A stretch of DNA of 52,447 nucleotides from Gammaproteobacteria bacterium (GTDB lineage: Bacteria; Pseudomonadota; Gammaproteobacteria; Pseudomonadales; Azotimanducaceae). This document shows, piece by piece, positions 43,922 through 52,447 of the stretch. The DNA is taken from assembly GCA_028821515.1 (NCBI GenBank), contig JAPPGA010000073.1, positions 1-52,447 of the forward strand. The letters are read 5' to 3'. Both the position numbers and the translations under genes were made by a program. Under the pieces are notes generated by a model, which searched no databases, was not told where the DNA came from, and saw only the letters and a list, made by a program, of their open reading frames with translations. Within the stretch, counting starts at the first letter, position 1, and the number at the start of each line of letters is the position of its first letter.

Positions 43922-44083
43922 GGGCGCGCCACGCCCGGGAAGCGGCCGTTTCTCACGCGAGCGACCGTGTCGATTCCGTCCTACACGAAGAGCGGCGATT
44001 GGATGTCGTCCAAGGGGTCGATGTCCGATAGCACCTGCGGTGAGGATGGCCTATCGTGCGGTCATGCCCTCGACGCCTTCGCC

Positions 44084-44089
44084 TATAAT
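44084..44089 (+). promoter_or_regulatory. Candidate -10 box for the two-gene module
   Basis: A perfect TATAAT lies 46 nt before the small-protein ATG. No clear -35 was found. The remainder of 43922-44135 shows nothing else. Confidence 0.45.
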
Positions 44090-44135
44090 CTGCGCTCGAC
44101 CAGTTCGTCCCGTGCGTGAGGAATCCCGATCCGCC

Positions 44136-44432
44136 ATGAGCAAGATGACCATCTATGTCGGCACCCAGGTGGATGGATGCACGTTTGAATTGGAGCCTCG
44201 CAGCCGGCAACGACTGAACGCCAGAAGAACCGATGAGGGCTCCCTGCCCAGGAGCGTGTTCATCGGCTGCGACACGAAGCAGGACTGCGTTCAGATTCTT
44301 GGCCGGGACGAACTGCGCTGGACGATTGCCGAGATTCTTACAGGTGTGGAACGCGAAGAGCTAAACCAGATCGGCCAGGTCGAGTTCCGGGACCCCACCA
44401 GGAACCTTGCCCTCTTTGACCCCGCCGCGTAG
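44136..44432 (+). CDS. Small protein of unknown function, partner of a PD-(D/E)XK-like gene
   Basis: A 98-aa soluble protein beginning MSKMTIYVGTQVDGCTFELE. It is acidic and arginine-rich in patches, with SVFIGCDTKQDCVQILGRDE in the middle and a likely helix ERDE/ELNQIG region near the C-terminus. I do not recognise the family. It ends in a TAG whose last base is the first base of the next gene's GTG, so the two are translated as a pair. ATG 44136 is chosen; upstream in-frame ATGs lie before or across the promoter. It could be an antitoxin, an immunity protein or a nuclease cofactor, but nothing in the sequence decides. Confidence 0.65.
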   Translation: MSKMTIYVGTQVDGCTFELEPRSRQRLNARRTDEGSLPRSVFIGCDTKQDCVQILGRDELRWTIAEILTGVEREELNQIGQVEFRDPTRNLALFDPAA

Positions 44433-44917
44433 TGCCTCGCCGCAACCTCTTTACCGGCAAGGCGGGAGAACACGCGGTCATATCGCAACTCCTGGTTCGT
44501 GAGTGGCAGGTCGCCGCGCCTGAAATCGATGTCGGCGACGATCTCCTAGTCGCCCAGGACCTGGGCCGCGTCTTGCGCGTCCAGGTCAAGACCTGTCGCG
44601 CCAAGGAACTGCGGAAGTCCTACGCGGGACAGTTTCGGCTGTCGGCGCAACAAGTGGCCACGCCGCGTACGCCAGAGCTCTTCTTCGTCCTTGTCGTATT
44701 TCACGATCAGGACTGGTCCGATTTCCTCCCCATCCCGCGCCGCGACCTTCACGAGGAACACGTGCTCTACGATGTCGGGAGCAGGAGCGGCGACGGTATC
44801 TCCCTTCACGTGAGCTTCAGTGAAGCTGCCGTTCAATGCAGTGGCCGCGACTGGTCGAGATTTCGTGACAATTGGTCCGTCCTGTCGGGCTCTACGCGCC
44901 TCGAACGCACTGCCTGA
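44432..44917 (+). CDS. Putative PD-(D/E)XK-superfamily nuclease-like protein (DUF4365-type)
   Basis: A 161-aa protein. The N-terminal pattern GKAGEHAVISQLL, then EIDVGDDLLV and RVLRVQVKT, is that of the PD-(D/E)XK fold: a Glu in the first helix (Glu13), Asp36/37 and Gln51-x-Lys53. This variant is common in DUF4365 and Holliday-resolvase-like or intron-associated nucleases. The rest (ELFFVLVVFHDQDWSDFLPI) fits the core beta sheet. The GTG start shares one base with the preceding stop. Genes of this kind often occur in defence or mobile modules; the role here is unknown. Confidence 0.65.
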   Translation: MPRRNLFTGKAGEHAVISQLLVREWQVAAPEIDVGDDLLVAQDLGRVLRVQVKTCRAKELRKSYAGQFRLSAQQVATPRTPELFFVLVVFHDQDWSDFLPIPRRDLHEEHVLYDVGSRSGDGISLHVSFSEAAVQCSGRDWSRFRDNWSVLSGSTRLERTA

Positions 44918-44989
44918 CCTCCGGGGACCGTGCCCGCAGGACAAATGGCGGGGCGCGTTGCAGGGACCGCGGGCCGGTAACGCCAACCC

Positions 44990-46375
44990 TCACCTCAACC
45001 TGAGCTGCGCCACCCGCACCGGGTCCCGGGAGATGCGCGCAAGCCGCGCGAACAGCGCGCCCGCGACCACCGCGAGCCCGGCCACGAGTCCCCACCACAT
45101 GCCGTAGACGCCGATGCCCGGTACGCCGAGCAGCCCGAAGCACAGCGTCGCCCCCACCGGCAGTCCGACGAGCCAGTAGGCGACCAGCGCGATCACCATC
45201 GGCGCGCGGGTGTCCTTGTAGCCGCGCAGGGTGCCCATCACGGTCGCCTGGGGTCCGTCGACGACCTGGAACAGGGCGCCCAGCAGGAGCAGCCCGGCTG
45301 CGAGCTGGACCACATCCGATTCAGTCGTGTAGAGGGCGACAAGGTCGTGCCGCCAGGTCAGGAGTGCAGCGGCGAAGACGATGCCCCAGGCGATCGAGGT
45401 GAAGGCCGCCACCCAGGCCGACCGGCTGGCGCCGGCGAAGTCGTTCGCCCCCACGTTGAACCCGACGCGGATGGTCGCCGCCATGCCGAGCGCCAGCGGC
45501 ACCATGAACGTGACGCCCACGATGTTGAACGCGACCTGGTGCGCGGCGACGATTTCGACGCCGAGGCGCCCGATCAGGAGCGTCGCCCCGGAGAAGAACG
45601 CCACCTCGACGAACAGCGCCAGGCCGATCGGAAGCCCCAGCCGCAGCAGCCGTCCGATCTCCGCCGGGTTCGGCCAGGAAAACGCCGCGAACACACCCGA
45701 CTCCCGCATACGGGAGAACGACACGATGACGACCATGACCGCCAGCGAACAGGCCATCACGACCGCCGTCGACCAGCCGCAGCCGACGCCGCCCATGGCG
45801 GGGATGCCGAGCGCCGGCTGGCCGTGGATGAAGAGCCAGTTGAGCGCGATCTTGACGGCCAGCATCGTGAGGCCGATGAACATGGCCGGCCGCGTCCAGG
45901 ACATGCCCTCGCAGAGACAGCGCAGGGCGACGTAGGCTAGCATCGCCGGCAGGCCGAGGCTCGCCGCGGCGAGGTATCCGGCGGCCACCGGGATGGCGCG
46001 CTCGTCCACGCCCAGCAGCCGGTACGCGGGTTCCACGTTCTGCAGCGCCACCGCGAGCGACGCGCCGCCGCAGACGGCGATCCACAGCGCCTGGCGCACC
46101 ACCGCGCCGGCATCGGCGGCACGCCCGGCGCCGTGCAGTTGCGACACGGAGGGCGTCACCGCCATCACGATCCCGGACATGAGCAGCATCAGCGGCCAGT
46201 ACAGGTTGCCGCCGAGGGCGATCCCCGCGAGGTCCGTCGCGCTCACGCGCCCCGCCATGATGGCGTCGGCGACCCCCATGCCCATCTGCGCGAGCTGCGT
46301 GATGATGATGGGCACGGCGAGCATGCCGAGCGAGCGGAACTCCACCAGCGCTGGCCAGCGATTCATGGGATGCAT
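44990..46375 (-). CDS. MATE-family multidrug/sodium antiporter (NorM-like)
   Basis: A 461-aa inner-membrane protein with about twelve hydrophobic helices in two MatE halves. The start (LGMLAVPIIITQLAQMGMGV, then ADAIMAGRVSATDLAGIALG) is the NorM pattern, and the second half begins LRLGLPIGLALFVEVAFFSG. It exports cationic compounds in exchange for Na+ or H+. ATG 46375 or a second Met at residue 4 could be the start. The gene is divergent from the TMTC-like gene and separate from the secretion operons. Substrate unknown. Confidence 0.93.
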   Translation of the reverse strand: MHPMNRWPALVEFRSLGMLAVPIIITQLAQMGMGVADAIMAGRVSATDLAGIALGGNLYWPLMLLMSGIVMAVTPSVSQLHGAGRAADAGAVVRQALWIAVCGGASLAVALQNVEPAYRLLGVDERAIPVAAGYLAAASLGLPAMLAYVALRCLCEGMSWTRPAMFIGLTMLAVKIALNWLFIHGQPALGIPAMGGVGCGWSTAVVMACSLAVMVVIVSFSRMRESGVFAAFSWPNPAEIGRLLRLGLPIGLALFVEVAFFSGATLLIGRLGVEIVAAHQVAFNIVGVTFMVPLALGMAATIRVGFNVGANDFAGASRSAWVAAFTSIAWGIVFAAALLTWRHDLVALYTTESDVVQLAAGLLLLGALFQVVDGPQATVMGTLRGYKDTRAPMVIALVAYWLVGLPVGATLCFGLLGVPGIGVYGMWWGLVAGLAVVAGALFARLARISRDPVRVAQLRLR

Positions 46376-46477
46376 CGGGTGTCGGGCGAAAGGCGGCGCA
46401 TGTTACTACCTGGACGCGGCGATTGAACGTGCGAATCAGGACGGCTTGGGCCACTGAAGTCCGCACGGTTCGACCTG

Positions 46478-46483
46478 TAGAAT
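46478..46483 (+). promoter_or_regulatory. Candidate -10 box, possibly leaderless
   Basis: TAGAAT ends 7 nt before the ATG at 46491, the same geometry as at the hydrolase gene (33379). No ribosome binding site is seen between them. Confidence 0.45.
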
Positions 46484-46490
46484 CTTCGAC

Positions 46491-48926
46491 ATGCCACCCA
46501 GCAGGAAATCCAGGCGCGCGCGCCGACAGCGGCCGGCAGGGATGGGCTCCGCTTCGCAGCCGGTAAGTGCCGTTGAGGCCACCGAATCGCAATCGGCCTC
46601 ATCGACGTGGGAACGCTTGGCCGCGTGGGAACGCCAACCCGCCTTGTTGGGCGTCGCGCTCTGCGCCATGGTCGCCGTCGGCTATTACCCCGCGCTGCTG
46701 GGCGGATTTGTCTGGGACGACATGATCTTCGTCGAGGAGCCTACAGTTCACGCCTGGTCCGGTCTGTGGAACATCTGGTTCTCGCCGGCAGACATCGAGG
46801 GAGAAAGGCACTACTGGCCGATCACGTACACGACGTTCTGGCTGGAGCACAAGCTCTGGGGTCTCGCTCCGTTCGGCTATCACGTGGTCAATGTGCTTCT
46901 GTACATGGTCAACGTCCTGTTTCTGTGGGCCCTGCTGCGACGCCTCGCCGTGCCGGGTGCCTGGGCCGTGGTCGCGGTATTCGCGGTCCATCCGATGCAT
47001 GTCGAATCGGTGGCCTGGGTCATGGGACGCAAGGATCTGCTCTCTGGCCTGTTCTACATGGCCGCAGCGCTTTGCTGGATCCGTTCCATGGAAGGCGCTG
47101 GCGGTGGCTGGCCCGACCCCCACGACCCCCCGGTGCCGGGGAAAGACTTGCCTTCGCGATCTCCGTCGTGGCGCTGGCCGCTCGACTTGATCCCGCCGCG
47201 CCCCGGACTCTACCTGGCGGCGCTGGGACTATTCGCGGCGGCCATGCTGTCCAAGTCGGTGGCGGTCACCCTCCCAGTCGCGTTCGCTATCTGCATCTGG
47301 TGGAAGCGGGGTCGCCTGACGTGGATGGATGTGTTGCGAATCGCGCCTTTTTTCCTGGTCGCGTTGTTCATCGCCGTCGCCGGCCTGTCCTACTACGCAT
47401 CCGGGCAGCTACTCGACTTCGGCTACGGGTTTACCGAGCAGGCGCTGATCGCCGCGCGGGCCCTGTGGTTCTACGCCGGCAAGCTGGCCTTGCCCACCGA
47501 TCTCGCGGTCGTCTATCCGTTGTGGAACATCGATGCCGGGGATCCGCTCGCCTGGAGCTACCTGATCGCCGCCGTCGCCGTCGCAGCGGCGCTCTGGTAC
47601 GGCCGCCATCGGTTGGGCAGGGGGCCGCTCGCCGGCGCCGTGTTCTTCGCCGTGACGTTGTCGCCGGTGCTGGGTTTCGTGGACTACAACTACATGGCGT
47701 ACTCCTTTGTCGCCGACCGCTACGCGTTCCTGGCCGGCATCGGCGTCATTTCGGTTGTCATCGGTGTCGCCGTCCACGGTGCGAGCAAGCTGCCGAATCT
47801 TTTCAAGGTCGGCGCAACAGGCGCTTTCCTCGCCGTTCTCGCAATTTTCGGAAAACTGACCTGGGAACAGGCCGGCGTATATCGAGACGATATCTCGTTG
47901 TTCACGCACATTGTTGCGCTCAATCCGCAGCCACGTGCCATTCACGTCAACTTGGCCAACGCGCTGAATGAGGCTGGACGGACAGCGGAGGCGCTTGCCG
48001 CCAGCCGCATCGCTGTAAAACAACACCCTAACTATGTCAGGGCCCATGTCGCTCACGGCGCATCGCTCCTGGTCCTGGGTCGCTGCGACGAGGCCGCAAA
48101 GAGTTTCGGGCGCGCACTGAAACTTAACCCCGGTGACAAGTCCGCACGCCATAATATGGCCAGCGTGTGGCGGTGCCAGGGGCGCTTCGCGGAAGCGATC
48201 GAGTGGTACCACAAAACGCTCGATGCTGATCCGGAGAACGCGGCGGCGCATGTCGGAATGGGCAGGACGCTGTTTGATTTGCGTCGATACGAACAGGCGG
48301 CGGAGTCGCTGGCGCGGGCTGTGTCTCTGCGGCCGACAAGGGCTGCCATCGGTACGTTTCAGCTCCTCGCCGACGCGCTGCATGAGCAGCAGCGGTACGA
48401 GGAAGCCATCGAAAGGTATCGCGGCGTGCTGGAGATTGATCCCGAATATGCCCCCGCCCATGCCGGGATGGGGTACGCGTTGTTTCGATTGAAGCGCTAC
48501 GAGGAGGCGGTCGAATCGCTAGCGCGATCAGTTTCACGTGAGCCGGAGTCTCCTGCGACCGCAGGTCGTCACGTTGCAATGGGACGGGCGTTCGTGGCAC
48601 TGGGTCGAATGGAGACGGCGGAGGAACATTTTGCACGCGCGTTGGAGATCGACTCGCGGAATGTCGTAGCGCTCGATTCCTTCGCCGGATTGCGTTTCCG
48701 GCAGCAGCGCTACGAAGAGGCGCTTCGTCTCTATGAAACCTTGATCGAGATCGGCGAGAACAGCGCGCAACTCCATGTCAATATGGGAACGACGCTGTAT
48801 CACCTGGATAGACCCGTCGAGGCGCTCCGGAGTCTTGATCGCGCGCTATCCCTGGATCCCGCCCTGGTCCGAACAGGCTTTTCGGAAGATGCGTTGACAA
48901 AGATGCGCGACATATTGCGGCAATGA
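46491..48926 (+). CDS. TMTC-like membrane glycosyltransferase fold with C-terminal TPR repeats
   Basis: An 811-aa protein. A basic N-terminus is followed by about ten membrane helices of GT-C type; GGFVWDDMIFVEEP near residue 73 supplies the acidic pair in the first loop, and HPMHVESVAWVMGRKDLLSG is a strong TMTC/DUF1736-type signature. From about residue 480 there are at least eight TPR units (for example FAEAIEWYHKTLDADPENAA, YEEAIERYRGVLEIDPEYAP). TMTC relatives are O-mannosyltransferases in eukaryotes; bacterial members are largely uncharacterised. It lies between the two type II secretion blocks, so glycosylation or handling of exported proteins is possible but unproven. Confidence 0.8.
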   Translation: MPPSRKSRRARRQRPAGMGSASQPVSAVEATESQSASSTWERLAAWERQPALLGVALCAMVAVGYYPALLGGFVWDDMIFVEEPTVHAWSGLWNIWFSPADIEGERHYWPITYTTFWLEHKLWGLAPFGYHVVNVLLYMVNVLFLWALLRRLAVPGAWAVVAVFAVHPMHVESVAWVMGRKDLLSGLFYMAAALCWIRSMEGAGGGWPDPHDPPVPGKDLPSRSPSWRWPLDLIPPRPGLYLAALGLFAAAMLSKSVAVTLPVAFAICIWWKRGRLTWMDVLRIAPFFLVALFIAVAGLSYYASGQLLDFGYGFTEQALIAARALWFYAGKLALPTDLAVVYPLWNIDAGDPLAWSYLIAAVAVAAALWYGRHRLGRGPLAGAVFFAVTLSPVLGFVDYNYMAYSFVADRYAFLAGIGVISVVIGVAVHGASKLPNLFKVGATGAFLAVLAIFGKLTWEQAGVYRDDISLFTHIVALNPQPRAIHVNLANALNEAGRTAEALAASRIAVKQHPNYVRAHVAHGASLLVLGRCDEAAKSFGRALKLNPGDKSARHNMASVWRCQGRFAEAIEWYHKTLDADPENAAAHVGMGRTLFDLRRYEQAAESLARAVSLRPTRAAIGTFQLLADALHEQQRYEEAIERYRGVLEIDPEYAPAHAGMGYALFRLKRYEEAVESLARSVSREPESPATAGRHVAMGRAFVALGRMETAEEHFARALEIDSRNVVALDSFAGLRFRQQRYEEALRLYETLIEIGENSAQLHVNMGTTLYHLDRPVEALRSLDRALSLDPALVRTGFSEDALTKMRDILRQ

Positions 48927-49296
48927 CGACAATGGATCGAGCCATGCGCGCTTGTTCTTACCCCGGTCAAACAGTCATGCTGCTGTCGACTTGGATCAGG
49001 ATGGACCAGTCCAGGGGAATGGAGCACCCGATGGATTTGCTTCGTTCCGAGCGGCGGCCTATGGGCGTGATAAACTTTTCACACTGATCCCGAAGGGCGT
49101 ACGAAGGCGAATCAAGCCATATGCAAGATCGCATTTGAAGCCGCGTGTTTCGGGGGTGTCGTCCAATAATTGTACTGTTCATGCATCCAATCGCATTGAC
49201 GAATGGTCACAGCAGGAATACCCGGTTTTATGCCGGCTCGAAGCGGTTGCTTGACAGTCTCCCAGACGGCTTCCCGAGAGACCCGGAAAACGCGGG
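48927..49296. other. Intergenic region without a supported gene
   Basis: A stretch of lower GC than its surroundings between the TMTC-like gene and gspC. Short open frames exist on both strands but none has plausible composition or a ribosome binding site. A degenerate GGGGTGTCGTCC near 49150 resembles the repeat core but has an extra base pair. It probably holds the gspCD promoter, which I could not place. Confidence 0.5.
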
Positions 49297-49881
49297 ATGA
49301 CCGACCGAACTCGTGCGGCCGGGCCCGGCGCGCAAGATCAAGATGAACGTGCAATGACCTCACTTCCAACGACGTGGCCTAGCGCCCGACGCCGCGAGAT
49401 TTGGCTCGTCGCAGCGGTCGTGCTCGCCCTCGCAGCGTTCGCCTGGCTGCTGCCGATCCCGCACCCGTCCGATGCGGATTCCAACGCCGGCCTGCAGCTT
49501 GGCGACGCCCCTGCAACCCCGCCGCCTGAAGACCTCGCGGCGTTTCTCGACGGCAAGCGGTGGGGCACTTCGCTGCGCGAAGTCAACGAGCGCATTGCGA
49601 GAGAAGAGGGCCAGAGAGGATCGGGCTTGAACCCCGCGCTGAAAGCACTAGGCTACGTGGGCTTGGTGGTGGAAGCCGACGCCGATACCGTACTGTTGAC
49701 CACGGCCGCGGGTGCTGTCGCCCGCCTGGAACCGGGCGACGCGTTGCCGGATGGCCGCGTCCTGGCCGAGGTTGGAGGCAACAGCATCACCTTGCGGCCC
49801 GCGGACGGCGGCGAGGTGGAGGTGCTGGAACTGTTTCCGCGCCCGCCGACGCGAACGGAAACTGTCGAGGATGCCCAATGA
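49297..49881 (+). CDS. gspC: GspC-like type II secretion protein
   Basis: A 194-aa protein with a short cytoplasmic start, a membrane helix (about residues 35-52, IWLVAAVVLALAAFAWLL), a linker and a periplasmic homology-region domain. The pattern GLVVEADADTVLLTTAAGAV, then LEPGDALPDGRVLAEVGGN, is that of GspC/PilP HR domains, which connect the inner-membrane platform to the GspD secretin. There is no C-terminal PDZ domain. The start may be ATG 49297 or the internal ATG 49354. The stop overlaps gspD by 4 nt. Confidence 0.75.
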   Translation: MTDRTRAAGPGAQDQDERAMTSLPTTWPSARRREIWLVAAVVLALAAFAWLLPIPHPSDADSNAGLQLGDAPATPPPEDLAAFLDGKRWGTSLREVNERIAREEGQRGSGLNPALKALGYVGLVVEADADTVLLTTAAGAVARLEPGDALPDGRVLAEVGGNSITLRPADGGEVEVLELFPRPPTRTETVEDAQ

Positions 49882-52022
49882 GCGACGACTGCAACGACCG
49901 CGACCGCAATGACCGCCCAACACTCGACAGGCGTCGAAGCCCGGGGCGACGTTGCCGATCAGCCGCAGTACTGATGCCATCGCTGTTGCTGGTCGCCGCC
50001 TGCGCCCAGCTCGCCGGGTGCGCGCAACTCAAGGTCGATCCGTTCCCGGAGCCGCTGCGGCCCGCCCGGGAAGCGCTGGCAGACGCCGCTTTGCCAGAAA
50101 CGGAAGCACCGCCCGAGGGGCTCCGTACGTCCCGGGCGCCCGGTGTGGTGCTGCAGGAGGCGCTCGCCGAGGGCATCGCGGATCGCCTGGGCAACCAACT
50201 TGCCGGCCCGCCCATCGAGGTCAGCTTCCACGACCTGCCGCTCGTCACCTTCATTAATGAGGTGTTCGGCGAGCAGCTCGGCATGTCGTTCGTCATCGCT
50301 CCGGGCCTGGGCGATGGCGCAGAACCGGTGACGCTGCGCTTGACCGAACCGGTGACGCCAAAACAGTTGTTCCATGTGGCGCGCAATGTGCTCAGCCAGT
50401 ATGGCATCACGCTGCGCGAAGAAGACAGCGTCGTGACCTTCGCCCGCAGCCAGGACGCTACCGGTGGCGCCGTTCCCCTGGTGACCAGCGGCGGGCGCGC
50501 CTTGCCGCAGGTGCCGGACTCGCACCGCACGATGTTCCATTTCGTGCCCCTGCACGTGACCGATGGTCGCGCCATCGAAGACGTCATCGAGGACGCGTTC
50601 GACGGTCGGGATTTGGCGGTGGAGAACGACCGTGGCCGCGGCGGCCTGCTGCTGATGGGCCGGCGCGCACTGATCGAACAGGCGCTCGCGATCGTCAAGA
50701 CCCTCGACCAGCCCTTGATACGCAGCCGCCATGCGAAGATCCTGGAACCCGCGTTCATCGACGCCCCCTTGCTGGTCGAGGAGATGACCCGCGTCCTGAA
50801 CGCCGAGGGCTACGTCGTTGGCGCCAGCGTCGTGCTGCTGCCGATTGAACATCTGAACAAGGTCGTCGCCTTCTCCGCCGACCGCTCGACCCTGGCGCAC
50901 GTGGAGGAATGGGCCGCGGTGCTCGACGCCGCCCGTCAGGACACCATTGAGGACGCGTGGTTCACCTATGAGGTGCGAAACACCCAGGCTGCTGCGCTCA
51001 CCGCAACGCTCAATGTCATGCTCCGTGGCCGCGGCCGACAATCCGCCGCGGGTGCGACGACCGGCACGGGTACCGCGACCGGTGCAGGCGGAATCGGGGG
51101 CGCCGCCCGCCCGGATACTGGCGTCACGTCGTTTGGCGGCCTCGTCGTGGACGAGAACCGCAACGTCCTGTTGTTCCGCGGGTCCGGTCGGGAGTGGGCG
51201 GATCTCCTCTCGGTTATCGAGGTGCTGGACAAACCCATCCCCTCGGTGCTGATCGAAGTGATCATGGCCGAAGTAACCTTGTCCGACATCGAGAACTCCG
51301 GCTTCGACTTTCTATTCAAGGCGGCGCTGGACCGATACGGTATCAGCGGCGGCACGCGCGGCAAGTTGGGCGTGAAGGCCAGCGGGTTCAGCGCCACGTT
51401 TGACCGCGGCGACCAGACGCGCGCCATGCTCAGCATCTTCTACGAGGACAGCCGCGTGGTGATCCGCTCGCGGCCTCGCGTGCTCGTCAAGAGCGGTCAG
51501 ACGGCGACGATCGACGTGGGCAACGAGATTCCGCTGATCTCCCAGGTTGCGGACAGCGGCACGCAGACGGAGGGCGGCGCGACCAACTTCCTGCAGCAGG
51601 TCTCCTACCGCAAGACAGGCGTGCAACTCGAAATCAAGCCCATCGTGCAGGCCAGCGGTCGCGTGGACCTGGAGATCTCGCAGTCCTTGAGCGAGGCGCG
51701 CCCGACGGTGGCAACGAGCCTTGACGGCAATCCGACGATATTGAACCGTCAGTTCTCCACCAGCCTGACGCTACAGGACGGCGGCGCGCTGCTCATGGGC
51801 GGACTCATCTCCGGCTCCCGGAGCGGCGGCGACACCGGCGTGCCCGGCATCGCCCGGGTGCCGCTGCTGGGGCGCCTGTTCCGCTCCGACAGCTACCAGG
51901 AAGATCGCACCGAGCTCATGGTCATGGTCATCCCGTACGTGGTGGCCGACTACCAGGAGGGTTGGGAACTGACGCAGCGCATACGGGACCAGTTGGAACT
52001 GCACGCCGAGATGATGGAATAA
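49878..52022 (+). CDS. gspD: Type II secretion outer-membrane secretin GspD
   Basis: A 714-aa secretin. The N-terminal signal has a lipobox (LAGC, Cys48; alternatively VAAC, Cys42) after an unusually long basic n-region, so the protein may be lipidated and reach the outer membrane without a separate pilotin. N domains follow (VSFHDLPLVTFINEVFGEQL, then FHFVPLHVTDGRAIEDVIED), then a Gly/Thr/Ala-rich loop (TTGTGTATGAGGIGG). The secretin core has EVIMAEVTLSD, VGNEIPLISQV, GVQLEIKPIV and VPLLGRLFRSD. The ATGA overlap with gspC shows co-transcription. Confidence 0.95.
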   Translation: MSDDCNDRDRNDRPTLDRRRSPGRRCRSAAVLMPSLLLVAACAQLAGCAQLKVDPFPEPLRPAREALADAALPETEAPPEGLRTSRAPGVVLQEALAEGIADRLGNQLAGPPIEVSFHDLPLVTFINEVFGEQLGMSFVIAPGLGDGAEPVTLRLTEPVTPKQLFHVARNVLSQYGITLREEDSVVTFARSQDATGGAVPLVTSGGRALPQVPDSHRTMFHFVPLHVTDGRAIEDVIEDAFDGRDLAVENDRGRGGLLLMGRRALIEQALAIVKTLDQPLIRSRHAKILEPAFIDAPLLVEEMTRVLNAEGYVVGASVVLLPIEHLNKVVAFSADRSTLAHVEEWAAVLDAARQDTIEDAWFTYEVRNTQAAALTATLNVMLRGRGRQSAAGATTGTGTATGAGGIGGAARPDTGVTSFGGLVVDENRNVLLFRGSGREWADLLSVIEVLDKPIPSVLIEVIMAEVTLSDIENSGFDFLFKAALDRYGISGGTRGKLGVKASGFSATFDRGDQTRAMLSIFYEDSRVVIRSRPRVLVKSGQTATIDVGNEIPLISQVADSGTQTEGGATNFLQQVSYRKTGVQLEIKPIVQASGRVDLEISQSLSEARPTVATSLDGNPTILNRQFSTSLTLQDGGALLMGGLISGSRSGGDTGVPGIARVPLLGRLFRSDSYQEDRTELMVMVIPYVVADYQEGWELTQRIRDQLELHAEMME

Positions 52023-52390
52023 AGGAAGTCGGTGCGGGCGGACCGCATCGTCGGCTGGCAACTTCCGAAAGCATTACCGCCGACTTCATCAGGGATCGAA
52101 CACTGAATCTGGAGCGTTTTCTCTTCGCCTTGCGTCCCCTGTGACCGCGCCCGATCCGCGCTTGCACGACTTTTCGGGCGGGTGTAACGTTCCTCGTGTT
52201 CGGTCGTTGGCCGGCAGGAGCCGCCTCGTGTGGCGCAAGGGTTCTGTCCGATGTCGCGCAAGCGTTGAAATTTCAGACAAAAAACCTTTGCGCTGCTTGT
52301 TATACGCGCTACAATGCGCTCGTTCTTCGTAGGTGTTGGTGCCGCATGATGGCATGATCGCCGAGGGAACGGGAACGGATACGAAAACAA
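52023..52390. other. Intergenic region with a candidate promoter
   Basis: No supported gene. TTGCGC (52288-52293) and TACAAT (52310-52315) are spaced by 16 bp and form a fair sigma-70 promoter for the gene that starts at 52391 or 52406. The region downstream of gspD is AT-richer than the genes, with no clear terminator hairpin. Confidence 0.5.
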
Positions 52391-52447
52391 TGGAGATCGT
52401 GACAATGATCAAATTCAAGAACCTCGGCCGACTTGGCGTTCTGGCGC
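52391..52447 (+). CDS. Start of an unidentified protein (runs off the window)
   Basis: ATG 52391 and ATG 52406 are in the same frame; the second gives MIKFKNLGRLGVLA, which resembles the basic and hydrophobic start of a signal peptide. GGAG at 52393-52396 could serve as ribosome binding site for ATG 52406. Too little is visible to assign a product. Confidence 0.5.

Noticed and set aside
49148-49162. GGGGGTGTCGTCCA as a further repeat unit
   Set aside because: An extra CG interrupts the core and there are no neighbouring units.
48952-49254. Small frames on both strands in the gap before gspC
   Set aside because: No ribosome binding site, no similarity and atypical composition; treated as non-coding.

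Overview
The window is a high-GC, densely packed chromosomal segment of a gammaproteobacterium. The gene order supports this: queA-tgt-yajC-secD-secF, suhB/trmJ/iscR/iscS, and ndk-rlmN-rodZ-hisS-yfgM-bamB-der are classic gammaproteobacterial neighbourhoods, and most neighbours overlap by 4 nt (ATGA or GTGA). No rRNA or CRISPR array is visible. The species is unknown; an uncultivated marine or host-associated lineage is only a guess.

Layout. 1-589: the 5' end of a minus-strand phage/island integrase beside tRNA-Leu(CAA), so an integrated element probably lies to the left. 804-4998: an RND efflux pair. 5098-5749: an AbrB/Doc toxin-antitoxin module behind a palindromic operator. 5814-11135: queuosine and Sec genes. 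11132-15061: suhB, trmJ, iscR, iscS. 15121-22603: ndk to der. 22967-25122: M23 peptidase and xseA. 25393-29325: a LuxR-type regulator and a TadG/VWA protein whose upstream regions share a CCCC-N6-GGGG palindrome. 29780-30688: an HUH (Y1/RAYT-like) transposase. 31186-35479: acetoacetyl-CoA synthetase, an alpha/beta hydrolase and a CinA-nucleotidyltransferase fusion. 35888-43921: type II secretion genes gspE to gspM. 44136-44917: an unknown small protein with a PD-(D/E)XK-like partner. 44990-48926: a MATE pump and a TMTC-like membrane TPR protein. 49297-52022: gspC-like gene and gspD, completing a split type II system. 52391 to the end: the start of another gene.

The outstanding feature is a dispersed short repeat with an 11-bp core, GGGACA(G/C)CCA(T/C), separated by array-specific spacers. 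I counted about 80 units in eleven clusters, on both strands. Most clusters are intergenic, but three lie inside essential or secretion genes: the linker between the two GTPase domains of Der, the middle of GspJ, and the cleavable leader of GspK. There every unit-to-unit distance is a multiple of 3, so the frame is kept and the repeat is read as (G/R/W)D(S/T)H. Intergenic clusters do not obey this rule. Two clusters in opposite orientation flank the HUH transposase gene, which suggests, but does not prove, that it mobilises or expands the family. I do not recognise this repeat as a described family; it is my best candidate for something new.
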